Shown: piece by piece, positions 43,374 to 52,555 of the stretch
How positions within the stretch are numbered: the stretch's first letter is position 1
Layout of the letters: the number at the start of each line of letters is the position of its first letter
Source: Longimicrobiales bacterium
GTDB taxonomy: Bacteria > Gemmatimonadota > Gemmatimonadetes > Longimicrobiales > RSA9
Direction: 5' to 3'
Assembly: GCA_035461765.1 (NCBI GenBank)
Contig: DATHUY010000107.1
Span: 36,991-100,990 of the forward strand
DNA: 64,000 nt
The notes under the pieces: generated by a model
What the model saw: only the letters and a program-made list of their open reading frames with translations
Told to the model about the DNA's origin: nothing
The model's database searches: none
Made by a program: the position numbers and the translations under genes

Positions 43374-44054
43374 TCAGGGCAGTGCGGCGCGCACTGCCAC
43401 GTAATTGCGCGCCGGAATCTCGACGCGCAGCACCCGGCCCTGTCCATCGACCCAGACGGTGCGGGCATCGCCGCCCTCCGGCTGGACCACGATCCGGCGC
43501 GCCGTCACGGTCGTGCCGCCCGCGCTCACGGACTCCTCGCCCGCATTCGTGATCGTCGCCTGCACCTGCCGGCTCTCGCGCGGAATCAGGATCGGTGTGC
43601 TCGTCGCTCCAGCGGCCGCCCGCTGCGCGATCATGTAATAGTGGTGCGCTACGCCGTCATCGAGCAGGACTGCACCGTCGCTCACCAGATACTCCTTCAT
43701 GGTCTCTCCGGCGGCCGACAGCGTGCGCGCGCTCGCCCGGCTGCCCGAGATGGACGCGCGGATCCGCCGGGCATCCGCGCCCGACAACTCCACGTCGTAG
43801 GCGACGAGACGCAGACCCGTGCCGGCCAGCTGCACGTTCGCCGTCGTCTCCCGCGAGTCCAGCACCACGCGTCCCTGTGCAATGACCACGGCGTCGGCGC
43901 CGGTGCCGTTCTGCCGCAACGAGAACGTCTCCGTGCCGACCTCGCGGCCATCCACGAGAATGCGGAATGTGCCCTCGTCCAGCCGCACCGTCTGCCCGGC
44001 TGCGGGGGCCGCCATCATCGCGATTGCGGCGAATCCCAACAAAGCACGCTTCAT
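43374..44054 (-). CDS. Hypothetical secreted protein (226 aa)
   Basis: ATG 44054 follows a GGAGGT ribosome site. The signal peptide is MKRALLGFAAIAMMAAPAAG. The mature part is beta-rich: DEGTFRILVDGREVGTETFS, then TTANVQLAGTGLRLVAYDVE and, near the end, GQGRVLRVEIPARNYVAVRA. The pattern (a 'FRI-DGREVGTE' opening and 'RVLRVEIP' ending) resembles periplasmic proteins of DUF3108/DUF6134-like type; I give no function. No lipobox. Confidence 0.75.
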   Translation of the reverse strand: MKRALLGFAAIAMMAAPAAGQTVRLDEGTFRILVDGREVGTETFSLRQNGTGADAVVIAQGRVVLDSRETTANVQLAGTGLRLVAYDVELSGADARRIRASISGSRASARTLSAAGETMKEYLVSDGAVLLDDGVAHHYYMIAQRAAAGATSTPILIPRESRQVQATITNAGEESVSAGGTTVTARRIVVQPEGGDARTVWVDGQGRVLRVEIPARNYVAVRAALP

Positions 44055-44226
44055 GTGTACCTCCAGCGTTGTCATCAGGTACCCCCTGCCGGGAGAGGGG
44101 GTCCGTGAGAATATACAAGGAAACCGGGATCGGGATCGGGATCGTGTCCGGGATCGGGATCGGGTTACAACCGGGAACAAACCCGATCCCGTACACGAAC
44201 ACACTCCCGCTCGCTCCCGATTTCGT
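44055..44226. repeat. GGGATC-rich palindromic intergenic element (copy A)
   Basis: Between two minus-strand genes. CGGGAT units repeat in tandem from 44125 to 44164. CGGGATCGGGTT (44155-44166) pairs with AACCCGATCCCG (44180-44191), and CGTGT (44143-44147) with ACACG (44193-44197). A related element lies at 60811-60920. No coding potential. Confidence 0.7.
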
Positions 44227-44964
44227 TCACACCGTATCGGATTCTTCGTCATCCGCCTGGAACAGGGCGCGGCGAACTGCATCGAGCAGACGGGTGTAGA
44301 TCGCTTCTCCCTTGGCGGCTGTGGCAGCGGTTGGATAGCCGACGACGCCCGCGCCGCCGGGGGGCGGGGAGGGGAGCTGGCCGCGAACGTATCGCTCGAA
44401 TTCCTCCTCCGAGATATGGAAGTCGCGCGCGCGCTCCATGCGCACCAGGTCAGGGTAGAGGTAGAGCATGACGGACGTCTCGGCCTCGCAGGCGTGCAGG
44501 GCTCCCGGCTGCTTCTCGAGAAGGTCCCCGACCTCGACATCCCATAGGGATACGACGCGGACGCGGGCGCGGCCGGTGATGAGGGTGGCGAGGGCGTCGA
44601 GGTGCGGCTCATGGCGGTGGGCGGTGATGATAATGAACTCGCCGACGCCGTGCTCCTCCCACGCGGCGAGCAGCTCGTTTACCGCGCGATGGAGCGTCTT
44701 CTGGCGCAGCGAGGCCGTGCCGGCATACTCTCGTTCGGAGGGCACGTTCACGCCGTAGTACATGGTGGGCGCGCGGAGCACACCGAAGCGGGTGGACAGA
44801 TCGACCGCGACGCGGCGCGCAATGAGTACATTGCTGCCGAGCGGCAGGTGCGGTCCGTGTTGCTCGAGGGCGCCGACGGGTATGATGAGGCGGGGGTTGC
44901 GCGCCAGGTGTGCGGCGGCGTCGATCCAGCTCAGCTCATCCAGGGCCAGTGATGTGGCGGCCAT
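44227..44964 (-). CDS. Creatininase-fold protein with altered metal ligands
   Basis: Protein of 245 residues of the creatininase/MftE amidohydrolase family: LIIPVGALEQHGPHLPLGSN has the opening Glu34 and His36. In the Pseudomonas creatininase numbering the shared metal ligand Asp45 is Asn45 here (LGSN instead of LGTD). The usual NGHxEN motif is replaced by TAHRHEPHLDAL, keeping one His (116) but changing the ligand Glu. HACEAETSVMLYL later is typical of the family. The protein may use different metal chemistry or be non-catalytic. It diverges from the kinase gene across 30 bp. Confidence 0.8.
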   Translation of the reverse strand: MAATSLALDELSWIDAAAHLARNPRLIIPVGALEQHGPHLPLGSNVLIARRVAVDLSTRFGVLRAPTMYYGVNVPSEREYAGTASLRQKTLHRAVNELLAAWEEHGVGEFIIITAHRHEPHLDALATLITGRARVRVVSLWDVEVGDLLEKQPGALHACEAETSVMLYLYPDLVRMERARDFHISEEEFERYVRGQLPSPPPGGAGVVGYPTAATAAKGEAIYTRLLDAVRRALFQADDEESDTV

Positions 44965-44994
44965 AGTCTTTCACGTATCGGGAAACGGACTCGA

Positions 44995-47900
44995 TTGAAG
45001 CGGATCCAGGCCGAACGGTCGGTGCTCGGGGCTCTTGGCGCAACCGTCCTGACGCTCTACCTGCTCGTGTGGTGGACGCGTCGGCTGGAGGTCGGCTGGC
45101 TGATTGCGGCCATCGCGGCGTTTATCGTTGCCGTGGCATTGACGTGGCTGGCGTGGCGCCGCCGCGCCGCGCCGCGTCCGCTGGTGCTGTCGCTCGGCCT
45201 GCTGCTGCTGGGCGCGGGGTTCGCGACCATGACGACCTGGCAGTTCGAACGTATCGGGCTGAGCTGGAGCAGCATTGTCGAGCAAAGGCAGGCGCGCATC
45301 GGCGCGGAGCTGAACGCGCGCATGAGCGATGTCGTCCAGCGCGGCATGGCGTCCGCGCGGCAGGCGGCGGCCATCGCGGGATCGCGCAGCGCATCGACGG
45401 ACATGTTCCGGCCGCTGGCCACGCTGCGGGAGCAGTATCAGGTGGACGGGCTGGCGCTCTACACGCAGCAGGGCGGACTGCTGGCATGGGCGGGGGAGCA
45501 TCGCGGCGAGCTGCCGGACACGCTCTGGATGCGGGAGATGAGCGCGTACTTCGAGGAGCGGCCGCTCTTCAGCTACGTGTATTTTCCGGTGCTCGTGCCG
45601 GGCCGTGAGGAGTACGCAATCGCCGCAGTGCTGGTGGAGACGGGCGTCATCAGTGACGGGAGCGATGGCGGTATCGGTGAGGTGGTGGAAGCACGCACGC
45701 AGACCCGGGCATCGTTCCGGAGCGGCGGCGGTTCCGATGAAGTCTGGTCGCTCGTGGTGGGCGGTGACACCGTCGTGCATGCCCGGCTCGAGCCGCTGAC
45801 GCAGCGCAGCTGGCGGGAGCGGGTGGAGCGCACGGCGCGTGTGGTCGTTCTGCTGCTGGTTCTCTTCGCGTACCTCGCGCTGTGTGTCGCGTGGCTGCGC
45901 AGCACCGGGCCCTCCCGGCCGGCGTGGGCGGCCGCTCTGCCTCTGGCGGCGCTCCTTCCGGTGATCATGGGAGCTCCGCTGCGCGAGACGCTCGGCGCCG
46001 AGCGTCTGTTCTCTCCAGTCCTCTTCACGCTGCCGCCGCGCGACTATTCGCTCGGCGCCCTGCTCGCCGTGCTCCTTCCGCTGACGGCCCTCGTGGCAGG
46101 TGCACGGCGCAGGCAGCGGCCGGTATTCCGCCCGGGCGTGCGCATCGCCGCCGGTGCGCTGGTCGTCGCTGTTGCCTATCCGCTGGTTCTCAGCGTGCTG
46201 TTCGCAGGAACCACGACGACACTGCTGGAAGGGACGCCCGCCTACTGGTATGCGTTCCAGCTGGCTACGGTGCTGATCCTGTCGGTTGTAACGCTGTTCT
46301 CACTGCCGCGCCGCAACCCGCCCGGGGAACATGCGGCCGCCGAGCCCACGCGTCCGCGCCAGCGACTGCTGCTGGCGGGCGCGATCGTGTTGTCCGTCGC
46401 CTTTGCCGTCCTCATCACATTCGCGGGTGATCAGTCGCAGCGTCTGTCGCTGGTGACGGCATCGGTGTGGCTGCTGCCGTTCGCGCTGGGCGCCGCTGCG
46501 CTGGCGCCGGAGTCGGGACGCTTCGGGGCACTGTCGCGACTGCTGCTGGCCGGGTGGCTGGCGGGCACGGCCGCGCTGCCGCACATGTGGCGCACGCACG
46601 TGGAGGCTCGTCTGGCCGCCGCGGAGCGTCAGCTGGAGAGTCTGGGGACCCGGGCCGATCCGTTCCTGCATTATCTGCTGGAGGACTTCGGTAACCAGGC
46701 GCGCGACCGGTTCGCGGCGGGAGAGAGCGGTGTTCAGCTGCTGTACCGAACGTGGGTGGCGAGCGGGCTCGCGCAGCAACCGTATCCGGCGCGAATCGTT
46801 CTGTGGTCCGGCTCGGGCGAGTCGCTCGTGCCCGAGGTCCAGCTCGGATCCGCACCCATGCCGCGCGTGGCGGAGGAAGGTCAGCTGGACAACATGCTCC
46901 GTGTCGCGCGGTCGCAGAGGTCGTGGGCGATCATCGAGTTCTCGGACGTGTCCGATCTCAGCCGGCTGCTGACGGTGCCTCTGGCAGACGGATCACTCAT
47001 CACCGTGATGGTCCCGCCGCGGCGGACGCTCGACCGTATCAGCGCCGTTGCGCCGTTCCTCGGCGTCATTGCGCCGGCGACGACGCGCCTGAACCTGGTC
47101 GAGGCGAGCGGGCCGGAGCCGCAGCAGACGTTCATCGAGTGGCAGCCGAGCCTCGAGGGTTGGCGCAGCGAGGCGTTCGTGAAATACCCCGACGGCTGGT
47201 ATCACGCTCATCTGGCGGTTTCCGTCGCCCCGGCCGGCGTACGGCTGGCGCGCGGCATGCTGCTGATTGCATTCGATCTCGCCCTGCTCACCCTGCTGTG
47301 GGTGATCGGCGTCGTCGGACGGGGCGGCGCTGCCATCCCGCGCGGCGGCTGGCGCACGTGGCTGGACACGTTCCGTGCGCGCATTACGATCGCGCTGTTC
47401 GGCTTCTTCCTCGTGCCGACCCTCGTGTTCGGCTGGGTCGCGTACCGCGCGCTGGCAGGGGAGGTGGCGCGCGTGGCGCAGACGTGGGCGCAGTACTCCG
47501 TGTCGCGGGTGGTGCTGGAGTTCCAGGAGGGCGTCGCGGATCTGGCTGACCTGGCCGCGCATGCAGGCACGGATGTGCTGTGGTATATCGGTGGTGAGCT
47601 GATCGCGGTGTCCTCGCGTGAAGCGCTCGATCTCGGCGTCTACGGCGCCTGGATGCCGCCCGACGTGTTCAACCGCCTGGAGACGGGCGAGGACCTGTCT
47701 GCGCTCGCTGGGCAGAGTCTGGGCGACTACTCCTACATCACGGCGTATCATGCCGTAAGACCGTCGGGCACACTCGGCGTGCCGATGTCGCTGTCATCGG
47801 GTGAAACGGCGGTGCGCCAGCGGGAGTTTGCCCATCTGGTGCTGTTCGCCGTGGTCGTCGGCGCGCTGCTGTCGCTCGCGCTCTCCGTAGCCGTGGGCCG

Positions 47901-48816
47901 GGCGCTGGCGGGCCCGATCGGACAGCTGCGGCGGGCGAGTGCGGCCGTTGGCGCGGGCCGTTTCGGCGTGCAGCTGCCGGAGCGGGAGGGTGGGGAGTTC
48001 GGCCAGCTCTTCACATCGTTCAACCGGATGGCGCGACGGCTGCGCCGTGCACGAGCGCGCGAACTGCGTACGGCACGCGTGCTCGCCTGGGGTGAAATGG
48101 CGCGACAGGTGGCGCACGAGATCAAGAACCCGCTCACACCGATCAAGCTGTCGGTCCAGCATCTGCGGCGGGCCTACGCGGACCGTCATCCCCAGTTCGA
48201 GGAAGTTCTCGAGTCGAATGTGTCGCAGATCCTCACCGAGATCGATCGTCTGAGCGAGATCGCGCGAGCGTTCTCGCGCTACGGCGCGCCCAACATCGCG
48301 TCCGGCCCGATCGCGGCCGTGGACGTGCCCGCCGTGATACGCGAGGCGCTCACGCTCTACCGGTCAGGCGACCGCACGGTTCGCTACATAGACGATGTGC
48401 AGCCGGACCTGCCCCGCGGCCGTGCCCGCTCGAACGAACTCAAGGAAGTACTCCTCAACGTGGTGGAGAATGCGCGTGCCGCCCTCGACGGCCCGGGCGA
48501 CATCATCGTCAGCGCGTACGAAACCGACAGCGGACACATCGACATCGATGTCGCCGACACGGGCCCGGGTATCGCGGAACAGAACCTGACGCGGGTCTTC
48601 GAGCCGCACTTCTCCACGCGCTCGTCCGGAACGGGTCTCGGCCTCGCAATCGTCAGGCGACTGGTCGAGTCCTGGGAGGGTACCGTGACGGCCGCATCGC
48701 GGGAAGGAGGCGGTACCGTGATCCGGATCCGTCTGCTCGTGGCCGACCGCGATGCGAGGCTGCCGGCAGATGGCAGGGGAGCGAACGACGGCGGGGGTGG
48801 GACACGGCCGGATTGA
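44995..48816 (+). CDS. NtrY-like membrane sensor histidine kinase (1273 aa)
   Basis: Unusually large sensor kinase. Residues 1-80 hold two or three helices. A periplasmic segment of about 190 residues follows (resembling a double-CACHE-like sensor region), then a block of about eight to ten helices (residues 280-545). A second extracytoplasmic region of about 190 residues and further helices lead to HAMP (GRALAGPIGQLRRASAAVGA). The H-box VAHEIKNPLTPIKLSVQHLR, with phospho-acceptor His1041, and the ATPase boxes NVVENARAAL, DTGPGI and GTGLGLAI are intact. The H-box resembles NtrY. The start is TTG with no good ribosome site. No response regulator is adjacent; the NtrC-type gene at 59440 is a candidate partner. 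Confidence 0.88.
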   Translation: MKRIQAERSVLGALGATVLTLYLLVWWTRRLEVGWLIAAIAAFIVAVALTWLAWRRRAAPRPLVLSLGLLLLGAGFATMTTWQFERIGLSWSSIVEQRQARIGAELNARMSDVVQRGMASARQAAAIAGSRSASTDMFRPLATLREQYQVDGLALYTQQGGLLAWAGEHRGELPDTLWMREMSAYFEERPLFSYVYFPVLVPGREEYAIAAVLVETGVISDGSDGGIGEVVEARTQTRASFRSGGGSDEVWSLVVGGDTVVHARLEPLTQRSWRERVERTARVVVLLLVLFAYLALCVAWLRSTGPSRPAWAAALPLAALLPVIMGAPLRETLGAERLFSPVLFTLPPRDYSLGALLAVLLPLTALVAGARRRQRPVFRPGVRIAAGALVVAVAYPLVLSVLFAGTTTTLLEGTPAYWYAFQLATVLILSVVTLFSLPRRNPPGEHAAAEPTRPRQRLLLAGAIVLSVAFAVLITFAGDQSQRLSLVTASVWLLPFALGAAALAPESGRFGALSRLLLAGWLAGTAALPHMWRTHVEARLAAAERQLESLGTRADPFLHYLLEDFGNQARDRFAAGESGVQLLYRTWVASGLAQQPYPARIVLWSGSGESLVPEVQLGSAPMPRVAEEGQLDNMLRVARSQRSWAIIEFSDVSDLSRLLTVPLADGSLITVMVPPRRTLDRISAVAPFLGVIAPATTRLNLVEASGPEPQQTFIEWQPSLEGWRSEAFVKYPDGWYHAHLAVSVAPAGVRLARGMLLIAFDLALLTLLWVIGVVGRGGAAIPRGGWRTWLDTFRARITIALFGFFLVPTLVFGWVAYRALAGEVARVAQTWAQYSVSRVVLEFQEGVADLADLAAHAGTDVLWYIGGELIAVSSREALDLGVYGAWMPPDVFNRLETGEDLSALAGQSLGDYSYITAYHAVRPSGTLGVPMSLSSGETAVRQREFAHLVLFAVVVGALLSLALSVAVGRALAGPIGQLRRASAAVGAGRFGVQLPEREGGEFGQLFTSFNRMARRLRRARARELRTARVLAWGEMARQVAHEIKNPLTPIKLSVQHLRRAYADRHPQFEEVLESNVSQILTEIDRLSEIARAFSRYGAPNIASGPIAAVDVPAVIREALTLYRSGDRTVRYIDDVQPDLPRGRARSNELKEVLLNVVENARAALDGPGDIIVSAYETDSGHIDIDVADTGPGIAEQNLTRVFEPHFSTRSSGTGLGLAIVRRLVESWEGTVTAASREGGGTVIRIRLLVADRDARLPADGRGANDGGGGTRPD

Positions 48817-48926
48817 TCGACGGGTGCCGACCCCGGCGGGGAACTTCGCAGGGCGGCGAAGCGGATGGGGCGGGCGCTGGCGGAGTGAAGCCGCCGATAA
48901 CGCTGCCGCCCCCTGATTCGCGCCGG

Positions 48927-50432
48927 CTACTGGACGCGGTAGTTCACGATCGTGGGCAGTCCCTCGCTGTCGCGGATGTTGACCACGATCAGCGATACGA
49001 CATCGCCGCTGCTGACGCCGGCCGCCGCGCGTTCCAGGTCTCGCACGTTGCGGATCTCCCGCCCGTTGAAGCGACGGATGACGTGGCCTACGCCGAGCCC
49101 TGAGCCGGCCGCGGGGCCGAGATGATCGACACTGGAGACCACGGGCGCCTCGACCTCTCGCGGAGCGGCGGAACGCACGCGCGAACGAACGGTGGTGACT
49201 GTAAACCCGAGCAGGTTTCCGCCCTCCCGCGCGTCCACGGCCGGAGTGGCGATACGCGGCGGCTCGAACTCGCCGAGCTCGACCGAGGTCGTCATCGCCT
49301 TGCCATAGCGTACGAACCCGATGTCGACGCGGTTGCCGGGCTGCAGCCGTGCGATGCGCGATTGCAGGTCGGGGACCGAGTTCACCGGCTGATCATTGAT
49401 CTTCAGGATGACATCGCCGAGCTGCAGGCCAGCGCGGTCTGCGGGCTCGCCCGGCGTCACGGCCGTCACCTCGACGCCACTGACACTCGGCAGATCATAG
49501 ACCTCGGCGTCGGCCGCGTTCACGTCCGAGATCACGACACCCAGGCGCGGCCGGTGCACGGTCCCATACTCGACAATGTCGTCGGCGACCTTCTTCGCCA
49601 GGTCAATCGGTATCGCGAAGCCGGCACCTGTGAAGTAACCGGTCGGTGATTCGATGGCGGTGTTGATGCCGATGACACGGCCGTTCAGATCGACGAGCGG
49701 CCCGCCGGAGTTGCCGGGATTGATCGCGGCGTCCGTCTGGATGAACGCCTCGAGAGCGGTTTCGCCTGCGCCTGACTCCGCGAGGATCCCGATGCTGCGC
49801 GCCTTTGCGCTGACGATCCCGGCCGTAGCCGTGAACGTGAGGCCCAGCGGGTTGCCGAGCGCGATCACCCAGTCGCCCACGCGCAACCGATCCGACTCAC
49901 CGATCTCGATCAGCGGCAGCTCGTGGTCGCCCGGATCGATCCGGATCACAGCGACATCCGTGTTCGGATCGCTTCCGACCACTTCCGCCGTGTACTCGCG
50001 ACCGTCCAGCATCGCGACGTTGAGCGATACGGCGTTCTGCACCACGTGGTGGTTGGTCAGGATGTAGCCGCGGCTGTCGAACACGAATCCCGATCCGCTC
50101 CCCTGCGTCCGCTGCGGCCGAAGCTCCTGCTGCTGCAGCCCCGGGATGAATCCGCCGGGCGCCTCGGTAATCGCGACCGTCCGGATCTGGACGACAGCCG
50201 GCAGGGCCCGGGCGGCGGCGGCGCGGAACGCGCCCGAGAGCGCGGCTGCAGCCGTCGTGTCGAGCGTCGCGGGGATGTCGCCGAGCTGCTGCTGCAGGCG
50301 GTCCTGCGTTTCGATCGGCTCGTCGCTCTGAGACAGTGCGCCATTCACGCTCCGGCTCATCTCGTCGCAGCCCGCAAGCCCGACCACTCCCAGCAATAGC
50401 CCGATCCCCAGCGTCCGCATCTGCCGCTCCAT
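48927..50432 (-). CDS. DegP/HtrA-like serine protease, lipoprotein, two PDZ domains
   Basis: Periplasmic quality-control protease of 501 residues. ATG 50432 follows a GGAGGAGG site. A lipobox (VVGLAGC) suggests a lipid anchor, uncommon for DegP. The catalytic triad is visible in SRGYILTNHHVV (His), DPNTDVAVIRID (Asp) and DAAINPGNSGGPLV (Ser). The first PDZ starts near PRLGVVISDVNAADAEVYDL. The second, at the C-terminus, includes GSGLGVGHVIRRFNGREIRN. It converges on the sensor kinase with a 110-bp gap and no clear terminator. Confidence 0.92.
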   Translation of the reverse strand: MERQMRTLGIGLLLGVVGLAGCDEMSRSVNGALSQSDEPIETQDRLQQQLGDIPATLDTTAAAALSGAFRAAAARALPAVVQIRTVAITEAPGGFIPGLQQQELRPQRTQGSGSGFVFDSRGYILTNHHVVQNAVSLNVAMLDGREYTAEVVGSDPNTDVAVIRIDPGDHELPLIEIGESDRLRVGDWVIALGNPLGLTFTATAGIVSAKARSIGILAESGAGETALEAFIQTDAAINPGNSGGPLVDLNGRVIGINTAIESPTGYFTGAGFAIPIDLAKKVADDIVEYGTVHRPRLGVVISDVNAADAEVYDLPSVSGVEVTAVTPGEPADRAGLQLGDVILKINDQPVNSVPDLQSRIARLQPGNRVDIGFVRYGKAMTTSVELGEFEPPRIATPAVDAREGGNLLGFTVTTVRSRVRSAAPREVEAPVVSSVDHLGPAAGSGLGVGHVIRRFNGREIRNVRDLERAAAGVSSGDVVSLIVVNIRDSEGLPTIVNYRVQ

Positions 50433-50713
50433 GCCTCCTCCAGCACCTGACTGACTCATGTTCATTTCAATGGGTGCACGGGTCGTGCCCCGATCGCAGG
50501 GCGCGCGCCGCGCTCTCTCATTTGATCCCGCCGCGCGGCCAAAGGTTCCTCCTGTCGTCCCCACCCGCCATGGCTCTGCCCCGCCGCGCACACGGTATTG
50601 GCTGTCGTGGCAGGGAAGCACGGGCGCCGTGCCGCACGCGGTCGTCTACGGTGGATCCGTGCCGCTGCCAGACGGCGGATTTCCTCCGGCCCGAAAGTTC
50701 AACGAGCGACAAC
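50433..50713. other. Divergent gap between the protease and yifB genes
   Basis: Promoters for both directions must be here. No convincing -35/-10 pair, hairpin or gene was recognised in the 281 bp. Confidence 0.4.
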
Positions 50714-52246
50714 ATGCTGGCAGAAATCATCAGCGGCGCCGTGCTCGGCGTGGACGCCTACCTCGTGCGTGTCGAAGTCGACCTCGGGCGAGGGTTGCCA
50801 TGCATCAACGTGGTCGGCCTGCCCGAGAACGCCGTGCGCGAGGGCCGCGAGCGCGTCCTCGCCGCACTCCACAACGAGGGCTTCAAGGTGCCACCGCGCC
50901 GGATCACCATCAATCTCGCTCCCGCCGACATCCCGAAATCGGGCAGCGCGTACGACCTCCCGCTCGCGCTCGGCATCCTGAGTGCCGCCGGGGAGCTCGG
51001 CGATCGCCGGTTCGAGCGGACGTGCGTGGTTGGCGAGCTGGGTCTGGACGGGTCCGTGCGGCCGGTACGCGGGGTGCTGCCGATCGCGGCACGCTGTCGG
51101 GAGGAAGGCATGCGCACGCTGCTGTGCCCGCCAGCGAACGCGGCCGAAGCCGCCGTCGTGGATGGACTGGAGGTAATTGCCGTGCCCCAGCTCGGCGCCG
51201 CGGTCGATCATCTGCGGGGAGCGGCGCCGCTGCCGCCGCATGAGCGCGCGGCACACACCCCGGTGGTGCACCCGATCGGCGATCTCGACTTCGCGGACGT
51301 CAAGGGACAGGAGAGTGCGAAGCGAGCGCTCGAGATCGCCGCGGCGGGATCGCACAACGCGCTGATGATCGGTCCGCCAGGCGCTGGCAAATCAATGCTG
51401 GCCAGGCGGCTGCCAGCCATTCTTCCACCGCTGCGCTACGACGAGGCCGTCGAGGCGACGAAAATCTATTCCGTCGCCGGTGCGTTGCCGGCCGGGCAGG
51501 GGCTCGTGACCATGCGCCCGTTCCGCGCTCCCCACCACACCGTCTCCGACGCGGGGCTGGTCGGGGGCGGCAATCCCCCACGACCGGGCGAGACATCCCT
51601 CGCACACACCGGCGTCCTGTTCCTCGATGAGCTTCCGGAGTTTCGACGCAATGCGCTGGAGGCGCTGCGGCAGCCGCTCGAGGATGCCGTCATCCGCATC
51701 GGCCGGGCGCGGATCTCGCTCACGTATCCCGCCCGCTTCATGCTCGTCGGCGCGATGAACCCATGTCCGTGCGGTTTCCACGGCAGCGGCTGTGGCCGCT
51801 GCGTGTGCAGCCCCACGCAGGTCGAGCGCTACGTCGGGCGGATGTCCGGCCCGCTCCTCGACCGCATCGACATCCACCTCGAGGTGCCATCCCTAGCCGG
51901 CGAGCGGCTCACCGACAACCGACGCGGCGAGCCCAGCTCCGTCATGCGCGAACGCGTCCTCGTCGCCCGCGATGTGCAGTCCCGTCGGTTCGCCGGCGCT
52001 GTCCTTCATGTGAATGCCGAGATGGGGCCGCGCGAGCTGCGCGAGCACTGCGTGATGGGCTCCGCTGCAGAAAAACTGCTCCGTGCGGCCGTGCGCCAGC
52101 TCGGCCTGTCCGCGCGTGCCTACCACCGCGTGCTGCGTGTCGCCCGCACCATCGCCGACCTGGCAGGTACGGACGCGATCGCCACCGCTCACATCGCAGA
52201 GGCGGTGCAGTACCGCTCGCTCGACCGGCCACGCACCCGGCGCTGA
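50714..52246 (+). CDS. comM: YifB/ComM family AAA+ Mg-chelatase-like protein
   Basis: AAA+ protein of 510 residues. ATG 50714 gives the family start MLAEIISGAVLGVDAYLVRV. N-terminal ChlI-like domain (NVVGLPENAVREGRERV, LPLALGILSAAGEL), then Walker A in MIGPPGAGKSMLARRLPAIL, Walker B in LFLDELPEF, and the C-terminal domain with a zinc-like CPCGFHGSGCGRCVCSP cluster. Homologue ComM is a helicase used in natural transformation branch migration; whether this protein has that role is inferred. The open frame continues far upstream, but the start and family length support 50714. Confidence 0.95.
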   Translation: MLAEIISGAVLGVDAYLVRVEVDLGRGLPCINVVGLPENAVREGRERVLAALHNEGFKVPPRRITINLAPADIPKSGSAYDLPLALGILSAAGELGDRRFERTCVVGELGLDGSVRPVRGVLPIAARCREEGMRTLLCPPANAAEAAVVDGLEVIAVPQLGAAVDHLRGAAPLPPHERAAHTPVVHPIGDLDFADVKGQESAKRALEIAAAGSHNALMIGPPGAGKSMLARRLPAILPPLRYDEAVEATKIYSVAGALPAGQGLVTMRPFRAPHHTVSDAGLVGGGNPPRPGETSLAHTGVLFLDELPEFRRNALEALRQPLEDAVIRIGRARISLTYPARFMLVGAMNPCPCGFHGSGCGRCVCSPTQVERYVGRMSGPLLDRIDIHLEVPSLAGERLTDNRRGEPSSVMRERVLVARDVQSRRFAGAVLHVNAEMGPRELREHCVMGSAAEKLLRAAVRQLGLSARAYHRVLRVARTIADLAGTDAIATAHIAEAVQYRSLDRPRTRR

Positions 52247-52367
52247 TCGGCTCCGCCGGCGGACGGTCAACGCCTTCCGTTCTTCCCTCCGGCCGAACAG
52301 AATCCAGCAGGCAGAAACAAATGGGGCGAGGTGCGCGTAAATTCTGCCGGGCGCCGTTACTTCTCGC

Positions 52368-52409
52368 GGACGCGGAACCCATTCTGCATTTTGGCACATC
52401 CGGCCATGA
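52368..52409 (+). repeat. REP element copy 1 (left arm, no gene inside)
   Basis: 42-bp element running from GGACGCGGAACCC through ATTCTGCATTTTGGC to ATCCGGCCATGA. It matches copy 2 in inverted orientation at 39 of 42 positions, and copy 3 by the RAYT gene at about 34 of 42 positions by hand alignment. Confidence 0.85.
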
Positions 52410-52510
52410 AGCTGCCACGGCTCTCTCGGCCTCGATGTCCTCGCGCCGCAATGGGCGCGCCGCCGCAGAACGGACCCAGCGTACCATCGGCGCTACACAC
52501 GCGTCCGGCC

Positions 52511-52552
52511 TCATGGGCGGATGCGCCAAAATGCAGAAAGGGTTCCGCGTCC
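52511..52552 (-). repeat. REP element copy 2 (right arm, 3 bp from an ATG)
   Basis: Reverse-complement copy of the element: starts TCATGGGCGGATG and ends GGTTCCGCGTCC. The pair with copy 1 has 101 bp between arms. Its outer end is 3 bp before the start codon of the ABC ATPase, so an insertion or rearrangement here would have rewritten that gene's translation start region. Confidence 0.85.
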
Positions 52553-52555
52553 GAC

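Larger units (their letters stand above)
52247..52555. other. Gap filled by a REP inverted pair
   Basis: The 309 bp between comM and the ABC ATPase are noncoding and dominated by an inverted pair of the 42-bp REP element (listed separately). The ribosome site and any promoter of the following gene must lie inside or between the repeats. Confidence 0.6.

Noticed and set aside
52331..52555. N-terminal extension of the ABC ATPase through the REP pair
   Set aside because: The extra residues are translated repeat sequence with no resemblance to ABC ATPases; the first ATG after the repeat gives normal length.
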